DNA of 64,000 nucleotides. It comes from Bubalus kerabau (taxonomy: Eukaryota > Chordata > Mammalia > Artiodactyla > Bovidae). The stretch covers positions 24,193,501 to 24,257,500 of the forward strand of contig NC_073634.1 of NCBI RefSeq assembly GCF_029407905.1, in the 5' to 3' direction. Positions 12,971 to 26,000 of the stretch are shown here, one piece after another. Numbering within the stretch: position 1 is the first letter of the stretch; each line of letters starts with the position of its first letter. The position numbers were made by a program, and so were the translations under genes. A model generated the notes under the pieces. It was not told where the DNA came from. It searched no databases and saw only the letters and a program-made list of their open reading frames with translations.

Positions 12971-13259
12971 CCTCTATCAACAGATTTGTTAATAAACTTA
13001 AGGAAATACATGACGTCCTAAGAAAATATACATTATAAAATTAAGCTTAAAAGTTGAGTAGACCAATTACCTTTTAAGAAATTGAATTGGGTTTAAGGAT
13101 GTGTCTATTTTTTTTAAAGGCATTAAGACCAAATGTTTTCATAGCTATGCTATACTATCTTTTGATGAGCAGACAATTCCAATTTAATTGAAACATTTCT
13201 AGATTATAGGACAAGATAAAAAACCTCTCTAATTCATTTTAAGAAGCTAGGATAACGTG

Positions 13260-14690
13260 AATGTCCCTTTGCCATCGAATAAAAAATAAAAAAGCAATAA
13301 ATCTTCCACAGATCAAAATCACTCATGAATATAGACGCTGCTGCTAGGTCACTTCAGTCGTGTCCGACTCTGTGCGACCCCAGAGACGGCAGCCCACCAG
13401 GCTCCCCCGTCCCTGGGATTCTCCAGGCAAGAACACTGGAGTGGGTTGCCATTTCCTTCTCCAATGCATGAAAGTGGAAAGTGAAAGTGAAATCTCTCAG
13501 TCGCATCCAACTCTCAGCGACCCCATGGACTGCAGCCCACCAGGCTCCTCCATCCATGGATTGTCCAGGCCGGAGTACTGGAATGGGTTGCCATTGCCTT
13601 CTCTGAATATAGATGCAAAAATGTCTAAATATTAACAATTAGAATCCAGTAGAGTGTCAATAAAACTATCTCCTATGACCAAGCAAATATTCCAGGAATG
13701 TGAGGATGATTCAACATCAGAGAATCAGTATAATTTATTATGACAAAGGAGAAAAAGGCAAGTCTATCAGTAGCTGCTAAAAGATGGATAAAATACAGTA
13801 GCTATTCCTTTTAAGAAATTTTGGTAAAATAAGGCTAAATTTACTTAAATATGATATACATTATTTACCAAAGGTAGAAAATATGATTCTAAAGTCATTT
13901 ACATTGAAATAAGAAGATGGATAATAGTATCCACTGTCACTGTTATTAGTAAACATTATTCTAGAGGCTGTAGCAAATACAATCAACTGTGAAATAACCA
14001 GTATAAAATTTGAAAACAAGAATAAAAATCATCTAGAAATATTTATTTTAAAATCTTCTATAATTAATAAAGGAATTTAGTAAGATGGCTGAGAACAAAA
14101 TAAATATTTAAAAAAGAGAGAGAATACAAACACCAGCTAGAGAGAATTGGAAATTGAAAAATGCCATTCACAGTAGCAATAAAAACTATACAATACTTAA
14201 TAAATGAGTCTTACTTATTAAACCCCTAAGTATATAAAAGCACCAGTATATACGGCTCTGTGTACTGAGATGTTTGTTGTAGCATTGTTTCAGTGACAAA
14301 ATAATGGAAATAAAGGGAACACCCATCAATAAAGGAACAATTAAAACAGATTATTCCTACCATGGATGTTACTCAGTCACTAACAGTGATTTGTTAGATT
14401 TACACCAATTAACTCGGAAAGATTGCCATGATATATGAAGTGAGAGGGGATGATGCAGAGAGGAAGAGTATGAACCTACAATGACAACCCCCGCCTTATC
14501 TGTGTATTCTGTATATACATTTGAATGTGGCTCTATGGGGATGGAGAAAGGAATGAAGAATTTCAGCAGATTGTTAACACTGACTGAGTCTAAGGAGGGA
14601 CACTTGTACCTCTACACAAATAACCACAATAAAAACAACTTGAATAATAAAGGTCCAATTTGTAAAAGAAAGAAAAATGCTTAATATAGG
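13260..14690 (+). repeat. Old L1 (ORF2 3' part and 3' UTR), split by Bov-A2
   Basis: Decayed L1 phrases in forward order: GAATATAGATGCAAAAATGT, GATGATTCAACATCAGAGAA, AATACTTAATAAATGAGTCT, and near the 3' end ACCATGGATGTTACTCAGTC. All frames are broken. Confidence 0.65.
13336..13603 (-). repeat. Bov-A2 dimeric SINE inserted in L1
   Basis: Antisense dimer with a short CTG tail. It interrupts the L1 above; the target duplication TGAATATAGA at 13326-13335 and 13604-13613 is part of the L1 text. Confidence 0.92.
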
Positions 14691-15640
14691 TAAAAAAGTA
14701 GATATAAAATTATAGGCTCCATTAACAATCAGGTAAAATATTCAAGGGAAAAGTGATTGACTAGCAATAAAATCAAGTGATCAAAAAGTAGAGACATCAG
14801 AGTTGTTTTTTTTCCCTCAATATTTACTAATTTTTTTATAATGTGGTTTGGTTGCTTTCATAATTAAATAAATAAAATTTCTAATTTATTTTCTAGTGAC
14901 CACATACCTTATCTTACTTCTTGAAATCAGTAACTATTTGTACATTTGTGAACTTGATGTCTTACCTCTGAAAATGCATAAATTTACATTTTACCTATGA
15001 CAGATGGCAGTTTGGGGGTTTGCTTTTAATTAGCGGCAGATTAGATCAATAAATCTTCTGGAATTAATTATCCATAAAAAATCCCATTAAAATGTGGCTT
15101 CACATATTTTAATACTTTTTCCCCCAAATAGTAACAGAAATCACTTCTAACAATTATTTTCAAAGCTGTGTGGTTTTGAGCAGATGACTTATCTTCCCCT
15201 CTCCACGCCTCGGTTGCTTCTCCAATAAATGAGGAAGCTGAATCAAGTAATTTTCTCAGTGTCTTTTGTCTCTAACTTTCTGTGATTTAATTATATTCAT
15301 CATGGAATTCATTAAATATCAAATGATTATTTGCTAAGGAGCAGAAACTTTTCATCTTAGTAATGTTTATATCAGCTATGAAAGAGATTCAGATAGCTAG
15401 GGAAGATGCCTTACGTTGACATAATTTCCATGCTCACATGAAAAATGTACAAGATTCCAAATAGCATATGGCCTTCACTTTGGGCCTTTCTTTAGATCCC
15501 TCATTTATAGTTGTGCAGCTATTGACCAATGCTTTTTCATCCATATGTGCCTTCCAGACTCTGTCAATTTATCATTTTGGTTCACAGACCTCAATATATG
15601 CATGAAACACTAATTTCTAGTTTGAGGTATAAATTATATA
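14691..15640. other. AT-rich, no gene; weak MIR patch
   Basis: A MIR-like piece is visible near 15165-15260 (GTGGTTTTGAGCAGATGACT). Otherwise nothing recognised. Confidence 0.35.
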
Positions 15641-15900
15641 GGATAAAAGGCACTCAGTCAAAATACACGTTTTGATGAGTTTTGACAAATTTATGCATCT
15701 GGATAACCACTACCACAATTAAGCAATAGAATATTTTTATCAACCTAAAAAGTTCCCTGTGCTTCTTCCCAGTTAAACTCCCACCTCCTGCCCTAGGTAA
15801 ACACTGATCTGCATTTTATCACCAGAAATTAGACGTGTCTTTTCTAGAGCAATGAACAAAGTTATAACTTATGCTTTCTCAATCTTGGATAGTGTTAATA
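15640..15900 (-). repeat. Old L1 3' UTR fragment
   Basis: Reverse-orientation L1 phrases such as TTGATGAGTTTTGACAAATT and AAAAAGTTCCCTGTGCTTCT. Confidence 0.5.
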
Positions 15901-16951
15901 TATTTTTATTATTTCAATTACATTTCTTAATTGCAAAGCAATAGGAAACAACTGGCTGATTTACGCAGCAAAGGACATTGTTAAAAGGATATGGACAGCT
16001 CATAAAATCTCTGGGAGACTGGAGAACCAGGTTTGGGATTATGCATCCAGCAGCAATGCCCCAAATCATATAGCAGAGCTGTTCTGGTGAGGAAAGCAGC
16101 AGCTGGAGTTACCTCAGCTGTCTATACCAGATCATGGTCACCACTACCACTCTTGTTGCTGCTGCTGCTGCTTGTCTTAAGAATCATTTCTATTTCTAAG
16201 AAAGTAGAAAGTATATCAAGTATATCTGCCTTAGAAAATCCTTCTGCAACTGCTAGCACCAATTGAGGTGGGTGTATCAAAATGTTACCACATGTCCATC
16301 ATGCCTTAGCTGCAAGGAAGGCTAGGAGAACCTGGCACTTTCAGCCTCCACATAAGGGGAGGCCTCTGATCAAGCTGCATAAGATTGGGGAATTCCCCCA
16401 TCATTGAAAAGGGTTTAAAATTCTAGATGGGATAAAAAGAGCGCCAGTGTCCACAATACTATTTTTACTTGTTAGATTGCATTCTGAACCAGCAGTTTCA
16501 TGTCAAAAGATCACAACAGCCAGGCCACATTTGAGTAGCATCTCCTGGTGTAAAGAAGTCTACAGATGGTGAAAGTGGGGACAAGGCCATCACAGAACTT
16601 ACTGTTTAATGAAATAGAAACAGATATATTAGCCTTCATGCTTGCTCAAATTAATTTCCCCAAACTATACCCTGCTAATAAAATTAATGGGTTTAAGTTA
16701 ATTGGTTTGATCCCCCACAGAATTCAGTATATTAAAAACTACCATAATTTTAAGTAATGAAATTCATACTTGTTGACAAAATATTTACCTTTGAGTTTTA
16801 AGCTAAATATGTGCTCAACTTAATATTTTCACTCTTCTGAAGCTGCACATAACACCTGTTGCTTCTGTGTTTGTTTCAATTTTTTAAAGTTAGCGCATAA
16901 AGTAAGTCCAGTCACTTCACCTGTTCCCTTACTCTTGATTTCAACTGACAG

Positions 16952-17036
16952 GTCTGGGGACGAGGGGATGGCCTGATCCAGGGACGATGAAGATGCAGTG
17001 TTGAATAAGCTGGAGGAGAGAGAAGCAACAGGCACC
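16952..17036 (+). other. ARHGEF33: Probable 5' UTR part of the first coding exon
   Basis: A pyrimidine-rich tract ending in an AG at 16950-16951 makes 16952 a plausible exon start, so at least one non-coding exon would lie further 5'. A second candidate acceptor is at about 16888. The segment carries two very short upstream ORFs: ATG GCC TGA at 16968-16976 and a five-codon ORF with stop at 16987-17004. The TGA at 16974 is in frame with the main ATG, which closes the frame upstream. I saw no CpG island or clear promoter in the 17 kb to the left. Confidence 0.4.
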
Positions 17037-17061
17037 ATGGAAAAGACCAAAACCAAGCAAG
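17037..17061 (+). CDS. ARHGEF33: ARHGEF33 coding exon 1 (start codon)
   Basis: Encodes MEKTKTKQ plus the first base of codon 9, followed by the donor GTTAGA. Phase 1 matches exon 2. It is too short to stand alone. Its support is the family N-terminus, the strong start context and the exact join to exon 2. Confidence 0.85.
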
Positions 17062-20000
17062 GTTAGATTTTTCCTATGTCTTGCTTAAGGCTCAGGATTT
17101 AAGAAATACAGGTTGTAGGCTTGTCTTGCCCTGATCTCGCAACATGAATAAGATATTAACTTGACTATTCTTATTTCATTATCATAACAGAATGACCCGG
17201 AAGAGCACAGACATGGTACTGGGGAAACGGGAAATGCTACATGTATCTGTAATTTGAGTAGTTTCTTACTTTTCTTAGCAATAATTTTAGGACTGCCTCA
17301 GAATGACCTCCTGAAAAGGGTCAAGATATATATTGAACTAACAGACATCCAACGCCTTCTAGGCTGACCTAGAAACATGAGGGCTTTCTCTTTTAAACTT
17401 TACCACACAGAATCAACCATATAAAGGTGGGGTCTGTTATCATCTTCAATTGATAGGTAAAGAAACAGTCATAGAGAAGTGAGGCTATAGCTACAAAATG
17501 TCAGAGTTTGATCTGGGAATCTGGTCTCTGTCCCTAGGTTCTGGTTCTTGCCATTATACCAGGCTGTTGGGACATAGCACGAAATAGGTTAAGTAAATCA
17601 ATCCACTCAAGCTCATGAGGGGGATTTTAGTAATCTCAAACCATCTGGATTTCATAGAGACTGCCCTTGGTGTGTAGAAGCTCTGAGCTGAGGTTATATA
17701 TTATTTATAAACTTAAAATACTGAGGCTGGTTCCTCTAAGGAAGGGTTTCCTGTACCTGAATGTCCTAGGAGAACAATGTACACATCTATACATCCAAAT
17801 ATTTGCAGCTGGGGATTTTATCTATAAACTGCTTGATTCATACAATGTGATACAAAGGAGATGTGGCTAAAATGGATAAGCAAAGGGGTGCTTATGAGGT
17901 GTACATTTTATGCAATTTACCTCGTCCTCAGGGCTGAGGTTCTGACAGGTACATTCTAGGCTAATCTTTTTCCTCCCTAGTGCAAATGGTTTTCATAACC
18001 TACTACTTTCTTTGTGTTTGACCTGTCTCTAGTGTTGAGAATACTGTTTTCTTTCTGCCTGCATCCTTCCGAGACCCTTTGTATTGAAATTTCCTTCCAT
18101 CAACCTTCTTGCCCAGCAGGACAGCAAAATTCCTTTAGCTGATCTGGGCATGACAGAGGGCAGAGCTCTGAAGTTTAGCAAGGATCAGAGGCAGGAGAAG
18201 TAAAGAATATTTTACACAGGCCTCCTGAGAACAATAGAGTGACCACTGGATAAATGACTTCCTGACTGGAACTAGCCCCTCAGATAGACTTCACTCAGCC
18301 CCAAGAATAAGACAGACCCTTTTTTTTTGGCCTTGCCATGTGGCTTGTGGGATCTTAGTTCCTTGACCAGGGATCAAACTTGTGTCCCCTGCAATGGAAG
18401 CTCAGAGTCTTCACCACTGGACTGCCAGGGAAGTCTAAAAGAGACCCTTCATGGGCATTCCCTTCTGGCTAATGAATGATCATTTATCATTCAGTTTGAT
18501 TGAGAAACTTCCCCTCCTTGGTAGCGGATGATTTTCTACTATAAGAGATATATCAGGTAGACATGGTTTGATCATTAGAATGTAATATAAAATAACCTAT
18601 GCCAATTGATCTTCTGTTTCTGATGAATCATTGGCTTACCACGCAAGTACAGATTTAGTATCCTGTAAGTCCCCTCGTTCCCTGCATGTCTGAAGAGAAT
18701 AGGGACAGAATGAATTGTGTTTAAACTGAGCTCTTTTCCCTACAGGAGATAATGAACATAAGCCAATGAATAATCCTTCTGCACAGATTTACCAGGTAAA
18801 ATAGATTGTTTTAAACTCTTTTACATATCACAATGACTGTCCTTTATGTACCCATTGTTTTTAGCACTCACAAAAGCTTCTACATGTATCATTGCGTTTG
18901 CTCACTTAAGACTGTGAGATAAGCAGGGTCAAGAGTACCACTCACACTGTACTTTGGTGAAAACTGATGACTGAAGGACAGCTTACCCAGTTTATAAAAT
19001 ACAGCACCACCACTCCCACATCAACGATGCTTTTCTTTCTGTTGTTGCCATCATTCTGGCCATTACCCTGTGTAATAACATTTCCATCAGAAGGAGAGAG
19101 CAAGATCTGCTTTTTTTAGTCTCTTATCTTAGTGGGGAGAGTTGAGAATAAAAGGGGGTTAACACTGCAAACGTTCGTATATGATAACAGAAAAAAAGTT
19201 AAGCTCTTTTCAAACAATGGGAATAATTTGATTTATGAGGGAGACAAATGTTCTGCTAACTTTTATGTAATATGTTTGCAATGACAGTCACTTTGGCTCT
19301 CTACATAGTATTTCTTTGGTTTCTATCTACCAACTGTAATTTAAAGTAAATTTTTTTCCTTAAAAATCATACAGTTCATTCTGACATAATATGTAACGTG
19401 AAAACAGCTTGGGCTAGGGAAACCCATGCTACTCTCTAGACTTGAGGCATTGTTATTTGGAATACTTGAGAAGGAAGAAAGAACTGACAGGGTTAGGTGG
19501 GGGTTGGGAGAAAGGGTGATTTCAAAGTTGGCTCTTAAGGTTTTAAGCCCTGGTATACCAGACCACCTTACCTGTCTCCTGAGAAATCTGTATGCAGGGC
19601 AAGAAGCAACATTTAGAATCAGACATGGAACAATGGACTGGTTCAAAATTGGGGAAAGAGTACATCAAGGCTGTTTACTGTCACCCTGCTTATTTAACTT
19701 ATATGTAGAGTACATCATGCAAAATGCTAGTCTGGATGACTCACAGATGGAATCAAGATTGCCAGGAGAAATATCAACAACCTCAGATATGTAGATGATA
19801 CCACTCTAATGGTAGAAAGCAAAGAGGAACTAAAGAGCCTCTTGGTGCAGGTGAAAGAGGAGAATGAAAAAGCTGGCTTAAAACACAACATTAAAAAAAC
19901 AAAGATCATGGCATCTGGTCCCGTCATTTCATGGCAAATAGATGGGGGAAAAGTGGAAACAGAGACAGATTTTATTTTCTTGGCTCCAAAATCACTGAGG

Positions 20001-23000
20001 ATGGTGACTGCAAACATGAAATTAAAAGATGCTTGCCCCTTGGAAGAGAAGCTATGACAAACTCAGCATATTAAAAAGCAGAGACGTGGCTTTGCCAACA
20101 AAGGTCTGTATAGTCAAAGTTATGATTTTTCCCGTAGTCATGTACACATGTGATAGTTAGACCATAAAGAAAGTTGAGCACCAAAGAATCAATACTTTCA
20201 AATTGTGGTGCTGGAGAAGACTCTTGAGAGTCCTTTGGACAGCAAGGAGCTATAAAGGAAATCAACCCTGAATATTCACTGGAAGGACTGATGCTGAAGC
20301 TGTAATACTTTGGCCACCTGCTACAAACAGCTGACTCATTGGAAAAGATTCTGATGCTGGGAAAGACTGAGGGCAGGAGGAGAAGGGGGATGGCATCATG
20401 ACTCAATGGTCATGAGTTTGAGTAAACTCCAGGAAATGATGAAGGACGGAGAAGCCTGGTGTGCCGCAGTCCTTGGGGTCGCAAAGAATCGGACATGACT
20501 TAGCGACTCAACAACAACAACTAGGAAAAGGGGGCTTCCATGGTGGCTCAGTGGTAAAGAATCTGCCTGCCAATGCAGAAGACGCAGGTTCTATCTCTGG
20601 GTCAGGAAGATCCCCTGGAGAAAGAAATGGCAACCCACTCCAGTATTCTTGCATGGGAAATCCCACGGACAGAGGAGTCTGGTGGGCTATTGTCCATGGG
20701 GTCGCAAAAGAGTCGGACATGACTGAGGGATGAAACAACAACTATGAAAAAGAGTGGTCTCCCAAATAGAGATACAGGAATCCAGAGGAGCAGGTGGTTT
20801 GGGGAAATGTAATTTAAATTTATTTACTTTGAGTAACAATAAAATGAAAATAACTAGTTCCCAAAAATATCATGTAAGAGATCACTGCTGAGGACCCAAT
20901 TAGGGCAAACCAGCACAAGATTATGAAAACATTGTAATCACGTTGCTCTTAGAACCAGACCAGCAAAGAGAGAGGTTGAAGAAAAGAGCCTCATTTCAAC
21001 TCAATGCATATTTATCGAGCAGTTACTATGTGCGAAGTCTGTTTGGCCTAATGGAAGATGAAACAGATATTCTTACTGAGTTTTAAGTGTCCTGAAAAAC
21101 ATACAATAAATACAAGATAGGCTGTTTGGAAGAATTTCAACAGAGGTATTGATAAAATTCTGTGGAAAATGAAAAAGGGATGAATTAATTTTAACTGAAG
21201 GATTTGGATCAGGCCTATAAGAACAAGTTAATCATTTGGTAAGTGGATGTGAGGAAGGGTAATTTTAGGCAGAGGGACTAGCCTGAACAATGGTCTGGAA
21301 ACAGGAAGTGAATCTTCCTTCAGTGCTGATCTCATGTTTCACTTGTCTGTCCAAGACCTCCACGCCCACCTCCCCTCTGTTAACACCTGACCTGTGTATG
21401 GCATTTGAATGAGTGTGACTATCTCTTTAAACTCAGGTATGACTTAAAGTCTATTACAGATTTTATGTAGGTCACTCCCTGAATGTTGGCTAAATATAGC
21501 TGCAGTGGGGATGGCCTCATTCTCTTATTGTATACATCCAAGTACATCTGTTCACGGACGAACAAATGAAGCAGTGGAAGTGAACTTGCTCCATGTGACC
21601 TCTGTGATGCTGTGATTATAACCCCGTCCTTGTGTTAAAAGAATGTCTCCTCAGTCCCAGTCTGTTTACTCCAAGTGACATTTAACCAAAAGAAGATGAA
21701 GGAGGAGAAATAAAGAAGAGGACAAGGAAGGAGGGATACAGGGAGAGATTAACTAGAATAGATACAATCTATACTTAAAAGGGAGAGCAAAATATGAAAG
21801 GTGAAGGAAAATGTGACATTTCAGACATTTTCTATCTCCTTATTTTCTCAACAGATCTCCCAATCCCTACCTAACATTATAGTAAATATTAACTTGTTTA
21901 TTATTTTTCAATTGTCTGTCTGCTTCTCTAGAATGTAAGCTCCAAGGGCAGGGATTAGTACATTTTGCTCTTTGTTATACTCTCAGAACAAAGTATAGTG
22001 CCTGGAATATAATACATATTCAATAAAAGTTGAATGAATGAATGGATATCGTGAGATGTGTATATTGCTTTAAGCCAAAGGGTCTGATGTAGTTATTTTA
22101 GTTTGGTGCTAAATGGTGTTTGGAAAACTGTCTGGTTCTTTGCAAAAAAAGAAAAGATCTTTGCTTCATACTCTAATCAAAATTAACTCAAAAGTGAATT
22201 AAAGGATTAAATATTTTTAGAAACCATAGAATTAGTGAACATTTATTTTGTCTCTGGATGTCTTTTTAAGAAAAAAAACACTGGAAAATATCTTTTGAAG
22301 AAAAAAAAAGCACTGGAAAAAAATCACAAAGGGAAAGGTTAGTGAGTACATCACATCCCAATTAAAAATTTTCCCAATGTAAAAATATTTTCAATAAATT
22401 CAAAGATAAATAACAAAAACTGGAAAATTTCCTACAAAAATATTACAGAGCTTTAATGATATATAAATAGTTCATAGAATCAATAAAAAGGAAAATTCTG
22501 AAACCCTGATAGAATATGGGTGAAGAACACAAACAGTTTACCAAAACAGAATTGCAGATGGCTAATAAATAGAAGAAAAGTTTGAAGCTCAAAGAAACAA
22601 TGATTAAAACAAGGAGTATTATTTTTTGACTAATTTAATTCAAATGCAGTAAAAGTGTTAAAATGTTCGTACCCCTAATTGGCTTCCTGTTCTTTGGATG
22701 AATGTAACCTGTTTGCTAAGAATATGGTTCAGTTCAGTTCAGTCACTCTGTCGTATCCAACTCTTTGTGACCCCATGAATCACAGCACACCAGGCCTCCC
22801 TGTCCATCACCAACTCCTGGAGTTCACTCAAACTCATGTCCATCGAGTCGGTGATGCCATTCAGCCATCTCATCCTCTGTCGTCCCCTTCTCCTCCTGTC
22901 CCCAATCCCTCCCAGCATCAGAGTCTTTTCCAATGAGTTAACTCTTCTCATGAGGTGGCCAAAGTACTGGAGTTTCAGCTTTAGCATCAGTCCTTCCAAT

Positions 23001-26000
23001 GAACACCCAGGACTGATCTCCATCTGAGCCACAGTCAGCTCCTGGTCTTGTACTGTGACCTAAATCAGGTCACAGAAGTCAACAGTAGAATGAGCGCTAT
23101 AATCTCCCAGGTCACTCCAGGTAGAATTACTGTGGACCAGGTGAATCAGTAGACACAATGACTGATCCTTAGCTTAATACACTCCCTTTTATTTGAATCC
23201 AAATCTATCCCTCTCCTTTTTGTCCATTGTCCATTGTCCATAACCCTCTCAAAGTCCACCCCAATCTCTTTTCCAGAGTCACACTGTGTTGATTTAGCCT
23301 TGATTACTTCATTTGGAATATATATTTTAAAATTATGATTTCATTAACATGAGAAGTGAGGGTTGAGTGTCCCCCAGTTAAGGCAACAGATGTGGTAACA
23401 GCACAATTTAGTTTTAGTGCAACCCTTACACTAATAACTTGAACTTCAGCCATGTTTTTGGCTCATGTGTAGCCTTAGGAATGTAGACACTTTAACCATT
23501 TATATTACTTATGTTTCATATGTCTTATCTAAGACATGATTTTCCAAATACACTAATTTAGGACATTGCATGTCATACAGTATGTTTCCAAGAATATATA
23601 CAACCATATTATTATAACTTTTCAAGCCTTCTGGTCAAATATATTTTGTATAATTATTAATTAATTGAATATATTCCAATATGGTATATTTTCCTTTGGG
23701 TCAATACTACCTAACATCCTTTGACTCAGTAATTTCATATTTAAGAATTATCCAAAGAAAATAACTGAAATATATACAAAGCTTTCAGTAAAAAGCATTA
23801 TATTTCAATGCATTATCATATATTGAAAAATCATAAATAACAAATTTATAACAAGGGTGAATGAGTAGGTAAACTCTGACACACTTGTAGTTTGGAATAT
23901 CATATAGCCATTAAAATGTACACTTAGACAAACATTTGAAGGCTGAGGGGAAGGGCTTATAAGAATGTTATGCAAAAGGAAAGAAAATGGAGGACAGAAT
24001 CAAAATGTATCTTTTATGTGATTTCAACACTACAAATATGCATGCGTGTGTGCTCAGTCGTGTCTGACTCTTTGAGACATGATGGACCATAGCCCGCCAG
24101 ACTCCTCTGTCCATGGAATTTTCCAAGGATACTGGAGTGGGTTGCCATTTCCTACTCCAAGGTATCTTCCCGACCTAGGGATCAAACCCGCTTCTCTTAC
24201 ATCTCCTGCACTGGCAGGTGAATTCTTTACCACCCTGCCACCTAGGAAGCCAAAGCCAATGCTATGAATACTTGCATTTATATTCATAGCACGAAACAGA
24301 AGGAAATATACCAAAATGTTACTGGTTATATTAAAGTAATGCGATTTTGGGTGACTCTCTTTTTTTCCTTTTTCTCTGTAATAAAAATATTAATAATTTA
24401 AGAAAATGGGTTATATGCCCAAAGAAACTCTAACTGGAAAACTATGGGAACCAGTCCTACAGTAATAGGTTTCATCATCAAAATTTCCATTGAATGTTTT
24501 CTAGGATTTGTAAGCCCTGTTTAAGCCTCAGTCTCTTTTTACCATTGAGGCATGTTCTTCTAACTCCAGAGAAGCTATCTCTGCTAGACCTGTGTTGCAT
24601 CCAGGGATAGATAAGATAAATTCCCACCACACCAGGCTTCCTATCAGCCTCAGTGTTGCCTGGTAAGAATGACTTTAAGGATCAATTTCTGCAGGGAGTG
24701 TAGAGAAGATTTGGGAAATTTACTCTTGACTGTTCAAATGACTCATTTTGTGTTTTAAATCACTGCATTAAATTAATTGCAATGGGTTAATCCATTGCAT
24801 TGGATTAACAGAGGCTAAAAATTAGGGAGTGGCAGCTGGCAGAAAGACCCCATTTCTTCTGTAGCAACCCTGATTTAGGGGGAAGCCAAAGCAATTACCC
24901 TGGCATTCTTGCCATTATGGGCTACTTCAAAATACCTGAGCTTTTGCTCCTGTAGAGCTTTTAGTCAGGTGTCACAGGAATTTGGCATACCTTGTGGAGA
25001 TTTCTCAAATCTTGATATTTAAAACTTTGCAGAGTTCTCAAAGCACAGGCCCATTCCCTACTTTTCTGACCTTAATAATGAGACAGAAGGGAAGGAGAAG
25101 TCTGTGTAAAAGACAAGTTGGAATAACTTGCTTAATTTATGAAAATTTAGTTTAAGGTATCTTTGGTGAAAAAAAAAATTGGTAGACAATGACTAAAATT
25201 CATCTTGAGAAGAGTTAAGAGCCAAGAAAATAAAGGAAATTGAGAAACAGAAATTCATTTAAGAGCAGGAAATAGGAAGAATTCGGACTCCCCTCCCCTA
25301 TTTCTTTGAGCCTAAGAAGCCCTCTGTGGTACCGTAGGCTTCCAAGTACAAGAGTTCCCTGAACCTGCCTCCGGTGGGAGCCCGCCTCCAGCGGCAGGAT
25401 GGAGGGATCATAACCTCTCTAGAGCAGCTTCACGAAAAAATCAACGAGATGAGGAACGTGTTCAACTCGCTGGAGAACAAGGTAGACACCCATTTCTAAT
25501 CCTGGGGGTGGGCTGTGGGCTGTTAAACAAGAAAGCTGGAGACAGAGCCGAGCAAATAAGTCCATGTCTTCAGAATATTTTTTTTTACTTACAAAGGAAT
25601 GGCCAGTTGGTACCAGAAAACCAGTCTACAGTAGCTAAAGGTTTTCAGAATCTCCCAAGCAACTTAAAAGTGACCTGTAGTCTCAGGTGTGTGATTGTAC
25701 TCACTATGTATGGCATCCCCCCGCCTGATCAGTGGTTGTGAAGCTGTTTATAAAGCAGTAGTGTTACTTCAGTGGCAGGTATAGAAGGAGCTCACAGTAA
25801 CATATGGAAAGAAAATGGGTGCTCCTAGCTCAAAATGGTTTCAGAATTTTCCAAGTCCCTATATAACCTGGCTGTTAGTGAAATGTATTGATAGCTCTTA
25901 ATATTTGAGAACTGGGGTTCTACAGGTGAAGAGAATCCTGCTGCTTCCTTTTGCCTCCTGGGCGAAACGCCACACATCCACCTAGGGGAGTAGTGGAAAT

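Noticed and set aside
16033..16266. 77-codon ORF with a run of leucines
   Set aside because: The leucines come from a short CTG microsatellite; no start context or homology.
1..16900. Looked for exons of MORN2, which I recall as a neighbour of ARHGEF33 in human
   Set aside because: I could not find any matching coding segment; the region may be intergenic or hold only non-coding 5' exons.
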